Assembly (NCBI RefSeq): GCF_024362485.1 | Contig: NZ_CP101456.1 | Coordinates: forward strand, 2,418,001-2,482,000 | DNA from: Natronobeatus ordinarius | GTDB lineage: Archaea; Halobacteriota; Halobacteria; Halobacteriales; Natrialbaceae | Direction: 5' to 3' | Length of the DNA: 64,000 nucleotides | In this document: positions 8,608 to 16,957 of the stretch, one piece after another | Layout of the letters: every line of letters begins with the position of its first letter | Numbering within the stretch: the first letter of the stretch is position 1 | The notes under the pieces: model-generated | The model's database searches: none | The model's input: the letters and a program-made list of their open reading frames with translations, nothing else | What the model was told of the DNA's origin: nothing | Translations under genes and position numbers: made by a program

Positions 8608-9657
8608 CTACCAGGTGCCGTGGAACGTGTCGAACGAGAGGTTCTCGAGCGGTTCGTCGCCGACGGCGATCCGGTACTCGCCGGGGGTGAGCATCGGCTT
8701 GTGGAATCGAGGGCCGTCGTCGGTCGTGATCCGCGGACAGCCGGTGTTGACGAACGCGTCCATGTCGAAGTTTCGCAGGCGGTCGGGAGTGACCTCGTCC
8801 ATCGTGATGAGGTAGGCGTCGTCGTTGTCCTCGAGGATCTCCTGGGCTTCGTCCCACCGGCCCTGGCCGATCTTGGTACAGAAGATGACGCCCCATTTCT
8901 CGGCGTCCATCGCGCGGTGGACGGCGCCGTAGCGCTGTTTCAGGAACTTCTCCGTGTCGGCGACGGTGACGACGTTGTTGACGGGGTCGGCGATGACGAC
9001 GTGCTTGTCGGGGTGTTCCATCGCCAGCCCGAGCGGGTGGAACTTGCCGCCGCCGACGTACAGCACCTGGTCGGCGGGGACGTCCGCGCTCGCGTAGTTG
9101 CAGCCGAGCACCTGTCCCTCGTGGGTGAGTCGTTCGTCGCCCCGGCGAGTCATGACCTCGTAGCCCCGCTCTTCGAGGAAGTCACACATCTCCTCGAAAC
9201 GGTTCATGTGCTGGGCGGTCGTCACGAGGCCGATTTCGGGTGTCTCCTCCGGCGACTCGAGCGTCTCGAGCGCTTCTTCCATGATCGGCGTCACCTCGAC
9301 GTTCGAGAACAGCGGAACGTAGATGATCTTCTCCGACTCCTTCATCGGGGAGTGGCCGAAGTGGACGAAGACGTCCGTCCGGCGCATCAGGTACGTGTCG
9401 AGGTCGCAGGCGCCGTAACACGGCTGGCCCGAGAGCAGAAACGTCACGTCGTCGCCGACGAGTTCACGCAGGTCGTCCGCGACCTGCGGTCCGCGGCGTT
9501 TCAGTCCCTCGGGGAACTGCAGCCCGACCGTCGTCGCGTCGCGTTCCTCGATGGCGTCGACGATTCGCTCGAGTTCGTAGTCCCACTCGCGGTCGTGTTT
9601 CAACCGCATTCCCGTGTTTCGGAGGTCGCCGTCGCTGTACTCCGACTCCTGGCTCAT
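8608..9657 (-). CDS. dph2: Diphthamide biosynthesis enzyme Dph2
   Basis: Dph2 carries out the first step of diphthamide formation on elongation factor 2. Its [4Fe-4S] cluster cleaves S-adenosylmethionine to transfer a 3-amino-3-carboxypropyl group to a histidine. The 349-residue product has the three-part Dph1/Dph2 fold with cluster-type cysteines in GQPCYGACD (C80 and C84), VLGCNYAS and VNTGCPRI. LQFPEGLKRR near the N-terminus is also family-typical. The gene is on the same strand as trxB, with 67 nt between them and no obvious functional link. Confidence 0.93.
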   Translation of the reverse strand: MSQESEYSDGDLRNTGMRLKHDREWDYELERIVDAIEERDATTVGLQFPEGLKRRGPQVADDLRELVGDDVTFLLSGQPCYGACDLDTYLMRRTDVFVHFGHSPMKESEKIIYVPLFSNVEVTPIMEEALETLESPEETPEIGLVTTAQHMNRFEEMCDFLEERGYEVMTRRGDERLTHEGQVLGCNYASADVPADQVLYVGGGKFHPLGLAMEHPDKHVVIADPVNNVVTVADTEKFLKQRYGAVHRAMDAEKWGVIFCTKIGQGRWDEAQEILEDNDDAYLITMDEVTPDRLRNFDMDAFVNTGCPRITTDDGPRFHKPMLTPGEYRIAVGDEPLENLSFDTFHGTW

Positions 9658-9733
9658 TGGCTTCCCTTGCGGTCACGGACGTAAAACGGCCCCGCTTTCC
9701 ACCCTGGCGAAGCCTGCCACTCGAATCGCGCGT

Positions 9734-10396
9734 TTAGCGCACCCCCTCGGATTCGCGGAGCCGCTCGCCACGGACGCCGGTGAGCACGTGCGCCAGAACC
9801 CGGCGCTCGCCGCGTCGAAGGATCCCGCTCGCCGTCGATTTGTCGATCCCGAGGTCGTCGGCGAGCTCCTCGAGCGTGCACTCGCGGGGGACCTCGAAGT
9901 AGCCCTCCCGGAGCGCCGCCTCGAGCACCTCCCGCTGCCTGTCGGTGAGCAGGTCGGCCGTCTCGTCGGTTTCGACGAGCGACTGGAGTTCGTACGGGCG
10001 AGGGACTTGCTCGAGCGCGGCTCGCAGCCGGTCGAACTGCGCACGCGTGCCGGTGAAGTCCAGTTCGTACCAGCCGTCTTCGACGACGATGGGGAACTCC
10101 GGCGGAAGCGAGGACGCTTCGACGAACGCGTACAGCCGCGTATCGGTCGTCTCGTACTTCGCGAGCGAGCGGTCGTCCGCCAGTTCGAGGCGCTGGTAGG
10201 CGATGACCGACGGGTGAGCCGCGATTCGCTCCGAGATCTCCCGTGGCTCTTCGGCGACGACCTCGCCCAGTTCGACCGCCGACTCGCCGGTTCGAACGCC
10301 GGTCAACAGACGGAACGTCGCGTCGGGAAACGCTCGAGAGACGTCCGCCATCCAGACGTCCTCGGGCAACTGGATCCGTAACGATGCCGTAATCAT
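9734..10396 (-). CDS. HTH_10-type transcriptional regulator (bacterioopsin-activator-like)
   Basis: The 220-residue protein has an N-terminal sensor-like region (about residues 1-150) and a C-terminal HTH_10 domain: LTDRQREVLEAALREGYFEVPR, then LEELADDLGIDKSTASGILRRGERR. Haloarchaea have many such regulators descended from Bat. The N-terminal domain is not identifiable here. The frame is open to 10813, but that upstream part looks non-coding. The ATG at 10396 (MITASLRIQLPED) fits relatives, which begin just before the beta-rich domain. It diverges from the membrane-protein gene at 10587 and might regulate it. Confidence 0.82.
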   Translation of the reverse strand: MITASLRIQLPEDVWMADVSRAFPDATFRLLTGVRTGESAVELGEVVAEEPREISERIAAHPSVIAYQRLELADDRSLAKYETTDTRLYAFVEASSLPPEFPIVVEDGWYELDFTGTRAQFDRLRAALEQVPRPYELQSLVETDETADLLTDRQREVLEAALREGYFEVPRECTLEELADDLGIDKSTASGILRRGERRVLAHVLTGVRGERLRESEGVR

Positions 10397-10586
10397 CCTG
10401 TCGGCCACTTCACGGCTGGGTACCAACAGTTTGGGGTTTCTGCCGGTCGGCATCGCTGACGAGCGCCGGCTGCCAGCGCACCAACCCAACATGTGGGGGA
10501 AATCTATTCCTCCACGGCGGCCCGACGAATAATCGTATGTTTGATACGTTCGAAGCTGCGCCCGATCGTCGGGAGGGGGCTGACTG

Positions 10587-11261
10587 GTGATCGAGTCGAC
10601 TGTCGACTCGCTGGTCGCCGACCTCGTCCTGGGTGTCCACGTCGTCGCAGGCGTCGTGGCACTCGGCGCGGGAATCGGCGCGATCGTCACGAGAAAAGGC
10701 GGCAGACGGCACAACGTCGCCGGGCTCGCGTACGTGCTGACGATGGTCGTCGTCGTCGTGACGGCGGCCCCGCTCGCGATCTGGACCGCGAACTGGTTCC
10801 TGCTGGCGATCACCGTCTTCAGCGGTTACCTGGTCTTCGGCGGGTACCGGGCCATCGGGCGACGACGCGCCGGGCTGACGGCGCCGACGGCCCTCGACTA
10901 CACCGGTCACGGGTCGATGGTCGTCGTCGGCGGGGTGATGGTGGGCGTGGGTGGCTGGCAGACGGTAACTGCGTCGCCCGGGCTGGCCCCGGCGCTGGCC
11001 GCGTTCGGCGGCATCGGCGCCGGCTTCGCCGTGGCGCAGCTGTTGCAGTTCCGCCGGCCACCTGCCGATCGGCCCCCGTGGATCCGTTGGCATATCGGGT
11101 TCATGGGTGGCGCGTACATCGCCACCGTGACCGCCGCGATCACGGTCAATCTCACGATGGTGCCGCCGCTGCTTCGCTGGCTGGGACCGACGGTCGTCGG
11201 CGTTCCGCTCATCGGCTACGCGCTCCGGGTTCACGCCCCTCGATTCGCCCCGGCACGGTGA
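10587..11261 (+). CDS. Predicted multipass membrane protein, DUF2306-like
   Basis: The 224-residue protein has about six to seven hydrophobic helices. The first begins LVLGVHVVAGVVALGAG and is followed by the Lys/Arg-rich loop TRKGGRRHNVAG. The regularly spaced helices and the His in HVVAG, RHNVAG, YTGHG and RWHIGFMGG recall heme-associated or DUF2306-type membrane proteins, but no enzyme can be named. Translation starts at a GTG. The divergent HTH_10 gene upstream may control it. Confidence 0.65.
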   Translation: MIESTVDSLVADLVLGVHVVAGVVALGAGIGAIVTRKGGRRHNVAGLAYVLTMVVVVVTAAPLAIWTANWFLLAITVFSGYLVFGGYRAIGRRRAGLTAPTALDYTGHGSMVVVGGVMVGVGGWQTVTASPGLAPALAAFGGIGAGFAVAQLLQFRRPPADRPPWIRWHIGFMGGAYIATVTAAITVNLTMVPPLLRWLGPTVVGVPLIGYALRVHAPRFAPAR

Positions 11262-11298
11262 AGGTCCGGGGGTCGTGAACGGCGTTCGGACGCTGTTC

Positions 11299-12702
11299 TC
11301 ACTGGCCGTGTGTCGGTTCGCGACTCGGACGCGAGAAGACTCCTCGGGTCAATCGCGTGGGCTCGAGCACGCGCCAGGCGATACCGGGGTGCAGCAGCGA
11401 ACTGGGGGGCCGTTCCATCAGCAGGACGCGGAAGAAGGCGTCGGCCAGCACGCCGTCGGCGTGGGCCCTGCGGAGCAGCCGGGACAGGTATCGGTTCATC
11501 ACGTCGGTCCCTCGCGGTTTCGGCCCGGTGGTCTGGGGGAACTGGTGGTCGGAGCCGACGGCCATGGCCCACGCGGCGTCGATCGTCTCCGCGGCCCGCT
11601 CGAAGAACCGCAGTGCGAGGTCGTCGCGGCCGCCGGCCGCCAGCGCGCGCCGGAGGAGCACGGCCTCGAACGCGGCGACCGACATGCCCTGGGCGTAGAT
11701 CGGGTTGAAGCTCGCGATCGCGTCGCCGACGACGACCAGGCCCTCGGGAAATCGCTCGAGGTCCTCGTAGCGGTACCGCCTGTTGGCCGGAAACCGGTAG
11801 TGAGAGACCTCTTCGGAAACCCGCGGTTGCTCGCGGAGGAGGCGGTGCAACTCCGGCGTCGGGAGCCCCGCGGCGAACTCCTCGAGGGCCGCCGGATCGG
11901 TCGGCGGGTGGTCCCCGTGCAGCCCGAACAGCGTCACGACCCACCGGTCGTCCTCGACGGTGTGGACCGCGCCGCCGCGAGTCCGTGGTGGCGTGGGCGT
12001 CACGACGAACGCACGACGGTCGTCTGCGGGACGCTCGAGGAGAACCGTGCTGTAGGCCAGGTCGACGGACACCTCGTCGACGGCGGGCGGCGCGTAGCCG
12101 TGTCGGTCCAGCCAGGCCGGCGTCCGGCTGGTCCGACCGGTGGCGTCGACGACCAGTTCGGCGGGAAGCTCTTCGGTCCCCGAATTCCCGTCCGTCACCG
12201 CGACGCCTTCGACGGTCGTCGCGCGCTCGTCGACGAGGTAGTCTCGCCACCGACAGCCCGGCCGCAGGCGGACCGCCTCGAGGTCGGCGACCCGACGGCG
12301 AATCGCCTGCTCGTACAGCGGCCGGGTCGCACAGTACAGTGGGATCCGTCGCGGCCCCTCGGCGAGGAAGTCCCCCTCGGCGTAGAAGTTGACGTCGCGA
12401 GCGGCGTCGATCACCAGCCCGCCGTTCGAGAGCAGTTCCGCGCCGTATCCGGGGAAGAGGTCCTCGAGCGTCGCTCGTCCGCCTTCCAGCAGGATGTGGA
12501 TGTGCTCGGCTTGCGGAACGCCGCGGCGAGCGATCGGCTCGTCCGGCAGCGGGTCCCGGTCGACGACCGTGACGCGGTCGAACTCGTCCGCGAGGACCCG
12601 CGCCGCGAGCAGGCCGGCCATCCCGGCCCCGATCACCACCGCGTGCCCGCCCTGTTCGGCGCCTCGAGTGCCGTCGTATCGTGGAACGGTCGAGAGGGTC
12701 AT
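11299..12702 (-). CDS. FAD-dependent oxidoreductase (monooxygenase or geranylgeranyl-reductase-like)
   Basis: The 467-residue flavoprotein begins with a Rossmann FAD motif (AVVIGAGMAGLLAARVLADEF). It has the mid-protein segment ELVVDATGRTSRTPAWLDRHG and the second FAD motif VVVGDAIASFNPIYAQGMSVAAFEA, typical of the PHBH/geranylgeranyl-reductase superfamily. The open frame extends upstream to 13182 across the neighbouring gene, but the real start is the ATG at 12702. That start lies only 5 nt after the stop of the berberine-bridge-type gene, so the two are probably co-transcribed. Together they suggest a two-step flavin oxidation of an unknown substrate. Confidence 0.8.
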   Translation of the reverse strand: MTLSTVPRYDGTRGAEQGGHAVVIGAGMAGLLAARVLADEFDRVTVVDRDPLPDEPIARRGVPQAEHIHILLEGGRATLEDLFPGYGAELLSNGGLVIDAARDVNFYAEGDFLAEGPRRIPLYCATRPLYEQAIRRRVADLEAVRLRPGCRWRDYLVDERATTVEGVAVTDGNSGTEELPAELVVDATGRTSRTPAWLDRHGYAPPAVDEVSVDLAYSTVLLERPADDRRAFVVTPTPPRTRGGAVHTVEDDRWVVTLFGLHGDHPPTDPAALEEFAAGLPTPELHRLLREQPRVSEEVSHYRFPANRRYRYEDLERFPEGLVVVGDAIASFNPIYAQGMSVAAFEAVLLRRALAAGGRDDLALRFFERAAETIDAAWAMAVGSDHQFPQTTGPKPRGTDVMNRYLSRLLRRAHADGVLADAFFRVLLMERPPSSLLHPGIAWRVLEPTRLTRGVFSRPSREPTHGQ

Positions 12703-12707
12703 CGACG

Positions 12708-14108
12708 CTACGTTCGTGGCTTCGGCCGCACGTTCTGGTTCATCCGGAAGCGGTTCTCGGGATCGTACGCCGTCTTCAGTTCGACGAGTCGGTCGTAGTT
12801 CCCGCGGTAGGCGGCGCGCTCCTCGCCCGTCCGCTCGCTGACGAAGTTCACGTACGTTCCGTCGGTCGAGTGCTCGGCCAGGGCGGCGTGGGCTTCCCGC
12901 GCCCACTCGATGCACTCCTCGTCCTGTTCCGGATCGGTCCAGCGCGCGACCGCGTTCACGACGAACTCGGTGTCGCGGTGGGGGTAAGCGGTCGCGTCCG
13001 CCGGGACGCGGGTAGTGGCACCCCCCAGGTGAGCCATGGCGAACTTCGACTCCGGAGTCGGTCGATCCAGGGCGTACTCGAGGCAGGCGTCGATCGTCTC
13101 GTCGGAGAAGGCGGCGAAGTTCAGCGATTTCCAGTAGTTCCGGGCGCCCGGCGCGTACGCCGGGTCGAAGAACTGCTGCCACGCCGCGTACGAGCGCGGC
13201 TCCACGTTGTCCGCGATGGGATCGTCGAACGACCGCAGGGGTTCGAGCAACGCCGTCCCGTCCTCGGGATCACCGACGTAGACGGGGACGACTGCGACGA
13301 CCGCGCTCCCGTGGTACGCCTCGGGAACGAACGGGAACGGTGGCGCCGTCAGGACGACCACCCAGACGGTGAGTTCGTCGGGGATATCGGCCACGAAATC
13401 CCGCCAGTGGCGGACCACCTCGGGGGCGTCCTCGGCCGGGTAGAGGATCAACCCGGCCAGGATCTCCGGCCCGACCTCGTGGAGGTCGAACTCGAAGGCG
13501 GTGACGACGCCGAAGTTGCCACCGCCGCCCCGGACCCCCCAGAACAGGTCGGGGTTGTCGTCCTCGCTGGCGTGCACCAGTTCGCCGTCGGCCGTGACGA
13601 GGTCCACCGAGCGGAGGTTGTCGATCGTCAGCCCGTATTTGCGCGAGAGCCAGCCGAAGCCGCCGCCGAGGGTGAGCCCGGCGATGCCGGTCTCCGAGTT
13701 GAAGCCGGCGGGCGTCGCGAGCCCGAACGCCTGCGTCTCGTGGTCGAGGTCGGCCATCGTCGCCCCGGGGCCGACGCGGGCAGTTCGTTCGCCCGGATCG
13801 ACCCGCACCGACGACAGCGGGGAGAGGTCGATCGTGAGACCGTCGTCGCAGACGGCGTTGCCGGCGACGTTGTGGCCACCGCCCTTGACAGCGAGCGGGA
13901 GGTCGTGCTCTCCGGCGAACGCGACCGCGGTCATCACGTCGGCCGCGCCGGTGGGACAAACGATGACGGCCGGTCGCCGATCGATCATCGCGTTCCAGAT
14001 CGTCCGGGCCTCGTCGTACCCATCGTCACCGGGTCGGAGCGTTTCACCGTGGATCTGCCGGGCGAGCGTTTCGTACGCCGGTTCGTCGAGTGGGGAGTCG
14101 AGGGTCAT
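12708..14108 (-). CDS. FAD-linked oxidase of the berberine-bridge-enzyme family
   Basis: The 466-residue protein has an N-terminal FAD_binding_4 domain (PLAVKGGGHNVAGNA, GLTLGGGFGWLSRKYG, WGVRGGGGNFGVVT) and the C-terminal BBE motif ENRFRMNQNV. H79 in GGGHN is the residue that usually carries the covalent flavin. The second attachment cysteine of bicovalent members is missing, since the matching stretch reads GIAGLTLGGG, so linkage is probably through His only. The family oxidises sugars, alcohols or alkaloid-like compounds; the substrate is not predictable. It is the first gene of a likely pair with the FAD enzyme 5 nt downstream. Confidence 0.87.
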   Translation of the reverse strand: MTLDSPLDEPAYETLARQIHGETLRPGDDGYDEARTIWNAMIDRRPAVIVCPTGAADVMTAVAFAGEHDLPLAVKGGGHNVAGNAVCDDGLTIDLSPLSSVRVDPGERTARVGPGATMADLDHETQAFGLATPAGFNSETGIAGLTLGGGFGWLSRKYGLTIDNLRSVDLVTADGELVHASEDDNPDLFWGVRGGGGNFGVVTAFEFDLHEVGPEILAGLILYPAEDAPEVVRHWRDFVADIPDELTVWVVVLTAPPFPFVPEAYHGSAVVAVVPVYVGDPEDGTALLEPLRSFDDPIADNVEPRSYAAWQQFFDPAYAPGARNYWKSLNFAAFSDETIDACLEYALDRPTPESKFAMAHLGGATTRVPADATAYPHRDTEFVVNAVARWTDPEQDEECIEWAREAHAALAEHSTDGTYVNFVSERTGEERAAYRGNYDRLVELKTAYDPENRFRMNQNVRPKPRT

Positions 14109-14316
14109 CTGTCACGCCTCCCGTGACGTACGAAACGGCGGGATAGATAGCTACCTGCTGACACTCTGGCAGCCCCTGCTGTTCGTGCAGTCGCTGCAGA
14201 GAGACACCAGCCACTCGCGAGGAGGCCACGTCGTGAGCCCGACGCATCGAGCGAAGACCATTCCACACCAATCCGTGGCCGGTGAGTACAAGGGCTACCG
14301 GGAGGAACTTCCGCAC

Positions 14317-14619
14317 GTGCAGCTCGAGTGTATCTTCTTCGGTCCGTTTCGCGAGGACGTCGGCGAGGAGCGCGTGGTCTGGGAGCCCGACGGGGAGACG
14401 GTAGGCGATCTGCTCTGCGAACTCGAGGCGGCGTATCCGGTCCTCGAAGACCGACTCGTCGACGGGGCCGGTCTGGCCGGCCAGACGGTCGTCACGAAGA
14501 ACAAGAAGGATATTCGTCATCTCGACGGCCTCGAGACCGTCCTCGAGGACGGCGACGTCTTCCGGCTGGTGCCGTCGGTGTACGGCGGAGCGGTGTGCGG
14601 TACCGACACGCCGACGTGA
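14317..14619 (+). CDS. MoaD/ThiS-type ubiquitin-like protein (SAMP-like) with C-terminal extension
   Basis: The 100-residue product has a MoaD-like beta-grasp sequence: VQLECIFFGPFRE at the start, TVGDLLCELEAAYPVL in the middle and VLEDGDVFRLVPSVYGG near the end. Haloarchaeal members serve as sulfur carriers for molybdopterin or as small archaeal modifier proteins, both needing a free C-terminal Gly-Gly. Here GG is followed by nine residues (AVCGTDTPT), so cleavage would be needed before activation. The GTG start at 14317 is chosen because GGAGGA lies 10 nt upstream and it places the beta-grasp at the N-terminus. It could instead be a non-conjugating relative. Confidence 0.75.
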   Translation: MQLECIFFGPFREDVGEERVVWEPDGETVGDLLCELEAAYPVLEDRLVDGAGLAGQTVVTKNKKDIRHLDGLETVLEDGDVFRLVPSVYGGAVCGTDTPT

Positions 14620-14683
14620 CGGGGTCGCCGGGTCCCGCGGCTCGAGGGCCGTGGTATTCGAGAAGCGAGTCGAACCGGCCGGC

Positions 14684-15250
14684 TCAGACGAGGAGCTGGA
14701 CGTCGGCGTCGGCCATGTGCTGGAGGGCGGTGGCGGCGCCGACGCCGGTGGTGACGCCGTCGTAGAACTCGGCTTCGTCGTAGCCCATCAGCTCGATGGT
14801 CATCTGGCAGGCCTGGAGGTCGACGCCGGACTCGAGTGAGAGCTCGATGAGCTCTTCGATGGTGGCGGTCCCGTTGTCGTCGATCTTCTTCGCCATCATC
14901 TTCGTCGCCATCGCGTCCATGCCGGGCAGCGCCGCGAGCGCGTTGGGCATCGGCATGCTGGGGTTGCCGACAGCCGAGAGCTTGAGCTTCTTCGACTTCT
15001 CCTCGTGGAGGATGTCGAGCCCCCAGAAGGTGTGGAAGACGACGACGTCCCAGCCGAATGCGGCGGCGGTACTCGCCAGAATCAGCGGCGGGTAGGCCAT
15101 GTCGAGGCTGCCCTTGGTGGCGATGATCGTCATCTGCTTCTGGTCGTCGCCCTCGGCCGCCTCGAGGTCGGTCAGGCGCTCCTCGAGTGCCTCGAGCTGC
15201 GCCTGGAGTTCGGCTGGATCGTCCGCTGGCGTTGGCGTGTCCGTACTCAT
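14684..15250 (-). CDS. DsrE/DsrF-like sulfur-relay protein
   Basis: The 188-residue product has a short N-terminal coiled-coil-like segment (about residues 12-35, LQAQLEALEERLTDLEAAE). A DsrE-type fold follows: MTIIATKGSLDMAYPPLILA, GWDVVVFHTFWG, and a late cysteine in DLQACQMTIELMG. Proteins of this type pass persulfide sulfur to or from TusA in sulfur oxidation and trafficking. The ATG at 15250 is 1 nt after the tusA stop, so the pair is almost certainly one operon. The long first helix may drive oligomerisation. The physiological sulfur donor is unknown. Confidence 0.85.
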   Translation of the reverse strand: MSTDTPTPADDPAELQAQLEALEERLTDLEAAEGDDQKQMTIIATKGSLDMAYPPLILASTAAAFGWDVVVFHTFWGLDILHEEKSKKLKLSAVGNPSMPMPNALAALPGMDAMATKMMAKKIDDNGTATIEELIELSLESGVDLQACQMTIELMGYDEAEFYDGVTTGVGAATALQHMADADVQLLV

Positions 15251-15251
15251 C

Positions 15252-15497
15252 TCAGTCGGTCTTCTCGACGTAGTGTTTGTAGACGTCGTCGCCCTCATCC
15301 TGTTCGAGGAGGGAAACGCCGTCGGTGCCGTCGGCCCAGCCCTGAATGTCGCTCATGCTGCCCGAGTCGGTCGAGACCACCTCGAGCACCTCGCCGGCCT
15401 CGAGGTCGTCGATCGCCTGCTTGGTCTTCACGATGGGCATTGGGCAGGACAGTCCTTTCACGTCGAGCGTCTCCGTAACGGTGAATTCTGTGCTCAT
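15252..15497 (-). CDS. tusA: TusA/SirA-family sulfur carrier protein
   Basis: The 81-residue TusA-like protein carries the defining motif KGLSCPMPIVKTKQAI. C18 would hold the persulfide. TusA proteins receive sulfur from desulfurases or rhodaneses and deliver it to tRNA thiolation, molybdenum cofactor synthesis or sulfur oxidation. With the DsrE-like gene right behind it and a rhodanese-MBL gene plus YeeE/YedE transporter genes diverging upstream, the context fits thiosulfate or persulfide handling. In E. coli the YeeE transporter works with a TusA-like partner (YeeD). Its promoter carries a TTGTACAA palindrome shared with other genes in this block. Confidence 0.93.
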   Translation of the reverse strand: MSTEFTVTETLDVKGLSCPMPIVKTKQAIDDLEAGEVLEVVSTDSGSMSDIQGWADGTDGVSLLEQDEGDDVYKHYVEKTD

Positions 15498-15544
15498 GGT
15501 CTAGTTCTCTGTATTGGAGCTACCACACAATATTGGTTGCAGGG

Positions 15545-15570
15545 TTATAAGAATATCGATTCTTGTACAA
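15545..15570 (-). promoter_or_regulatory. tusA promoter with TTGTACAA operator
   Basis: On the minus strand, TTATAA (15545-15550) lies about 50 nt upstream of the tusA ATG. The perfect palindrome TTGTACAA (15563-15570) sits 12 nt further upstream. A related ACAATATTGG at 15527-15536 lies between the TATA box and the gene. The palindrome matches the core found at several other promoters in this block. Confidence 0.55.
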
Positions 15571-15740
15571 CCTCCGAACAGCCACCTTCGACGAGGAATG
15601 TTCGATACTGCCAAACCCAACGCTTCACACGCGGAATGGGCTCAATTAGGCTGTTTTTCCGCCACACGCTGTATTGTGCTATTTGGGAAATACTATGCAA
15701 ACTCTTATGTGGGAGCGGCCGGTAGGGAGGGATGTACAAC

Positions 15741-16937
15741 ATGGACGACATGGACTTTCCAACGCCGGACGTTCCGGTCGAATCGATCGTCCCCGAGGAG
15801 CTGAAGGGGCGAATCGACGCGGGTGAAGCGGTAACGATCCTCGACGCCCGGATGGCGTCTGACTACGAGGAGTGGCACATCGACGGCGAGAACGCCGAGT
15901 CGATCAACGTTCCCTACTTCGAGTTCCTCGAGGAGGATGTCGACGAGTCGGTGCTCGAGCCGATTCCCGAGGATCGCGAGATCGTCGTGCTCTGTGCGAA
16001 AGGTGGCTCGAGCGAGCACGTTGCGGCCGTCCTCATCGACAACGGCTACGACGCCGTCCACCTCGAGGACGGGATGAACGGCTGGGCGCGCATCTACGAG
16101 GCCGTCGAGGTCAGCCGCTACGACGGCCCTGGCACGGTGGTGCAGTACCAGCGTCCCTCGAGTGGCTGCCTGGGATACCTCGTCTACGACGGTGACGAAG
16201 CCGCCGTAATCGACCCACTTCGGGCGTTTACCGACCGCTATCTCGAAGACGCCGAGGAACTCGGCGTCGAACTGACGTACGCACTCGACACGCACATGCA
16301 CGCCGACCACGTTTCTGGTGTGCGCGCGCTCGTCGAGGAGGGCGTCGAGGGCGTCATCCCCCAGAAGTCCGCCGACCGCGGCGCGACCTACGTCGACGAG
16401 GTGACGCTCGCCGAGGACGGCGACGAGTTCCAGGTCGGTGAGGTCACCGTCGAGGCCGTCTACACGCCCGGCCACACCACCGACATGACGTCGTACCTGA
16501 TCGGTGACAGCGTGCTCGCGACGGGTGACGGGCTGTTCACCGAGAGCGTCGCCCGACCAGACTTAGAGGAGGGTGACGACGGCGCCCCCGAAGCCGCGAG
16601 CATGCTCTACGAATCTCTGCAAGAGCGCGTGCTGACGCTCCCCGACGAGACCCTGATCGGTGGTGCCCACTTCAGCGACGCCGCCGAACCCGCCGAGGAC
16701 GGCACCTACACCGCGCCGATCGGCCAGCTCGAAGCCGAAATGGACGCCCTCTCGATGGACGAAGACGCGTTCGTCGAGCTGGTCCTCTCTGATATGCCCC
16801 CGCGCCCGGCCAACTACGAGACGATCATCCCCACCAACCTCGGCCAGAACGACGTCGAGGACGACGACGAGGCGTTCGAACTCGAGCTCGGTCCGAACAA
16901 CTGCGCCGCCAGCCAGGACGCGCTGACGGGTGACTGA
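15741..16937 (+). CDS. Rhodanese-metallo-beta-lactamase fusion (persulfide dioxygenase-like)
   Basis: The 398-residue protein has an N-terminal rhodanese domain (about residues 10-125; active Cys 85 in VVLCAKGGSSEHV). A C-terminal metallo-beta-lactamase domain follows, with the metal ligands HMHADH (185-190), a later TPGHTTDMTS, GDGLF and GGAHF. Such MBL domains resemble ETHE1 persulfide dioxygenases, which oxidise glutathione-type persulfide to sulfite. In this archaeon gamma-glutamylcysteine persulfide would be the analogue (inference). The order rhodanese then MBL is the reverse of well-known PDO-rhodanese fusions. ATGs exist at 15732 and 15741; the second has GGAGG 10 nt upstream. A TATTGTGC motif (15672) lies in the promoter. 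The YeeE genes follow after 20 nt. Confidence 0.88.
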   Translation: MDDMDFPTPDVPVESIVPEELKGRIDAGEAVTILDARMASDYEEWHIDGENAESINVPYFEFLEEDVDESVLEPIPEDREIVVLCAKGGSSEHVAAVLIDNGYDAVHLEDGMNGWARIYEAVEVSRYDGPGTVVQYQRPSSGCLGYLVYDGDEAAVIDPLRAFTDRYLEDAEELGVELTYALDTHMHADHVSGVRALVEEGVEGVIPQKSADRGATYVDEVTLAEDGDEFQVGEVTVEAVYTPGHTTDMTSYLIGDSVLATGDGLFTESVARPDLEEGDDGAPEAASMLYESLQERVLTLPDETLIGGAHFSDAAEPAEDGTYTAPIGQLEAEMDALSMDEDAFVELVLSDMPPRPANYETIIPTNLGQNDVEDDDEAFELELGPNNCAASQDALTGD

Positions 16938-16957
16938 ACCGAGTGATCCGTTAAGGA

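Noticed and set aside
11299-13182. A single 627-residue FAD protein
   Set aside because: The first 160 residues are the shadow of the upstream BBE gene. The true start is the ATG at 12702, placing the FAD motif near the N-terminus.
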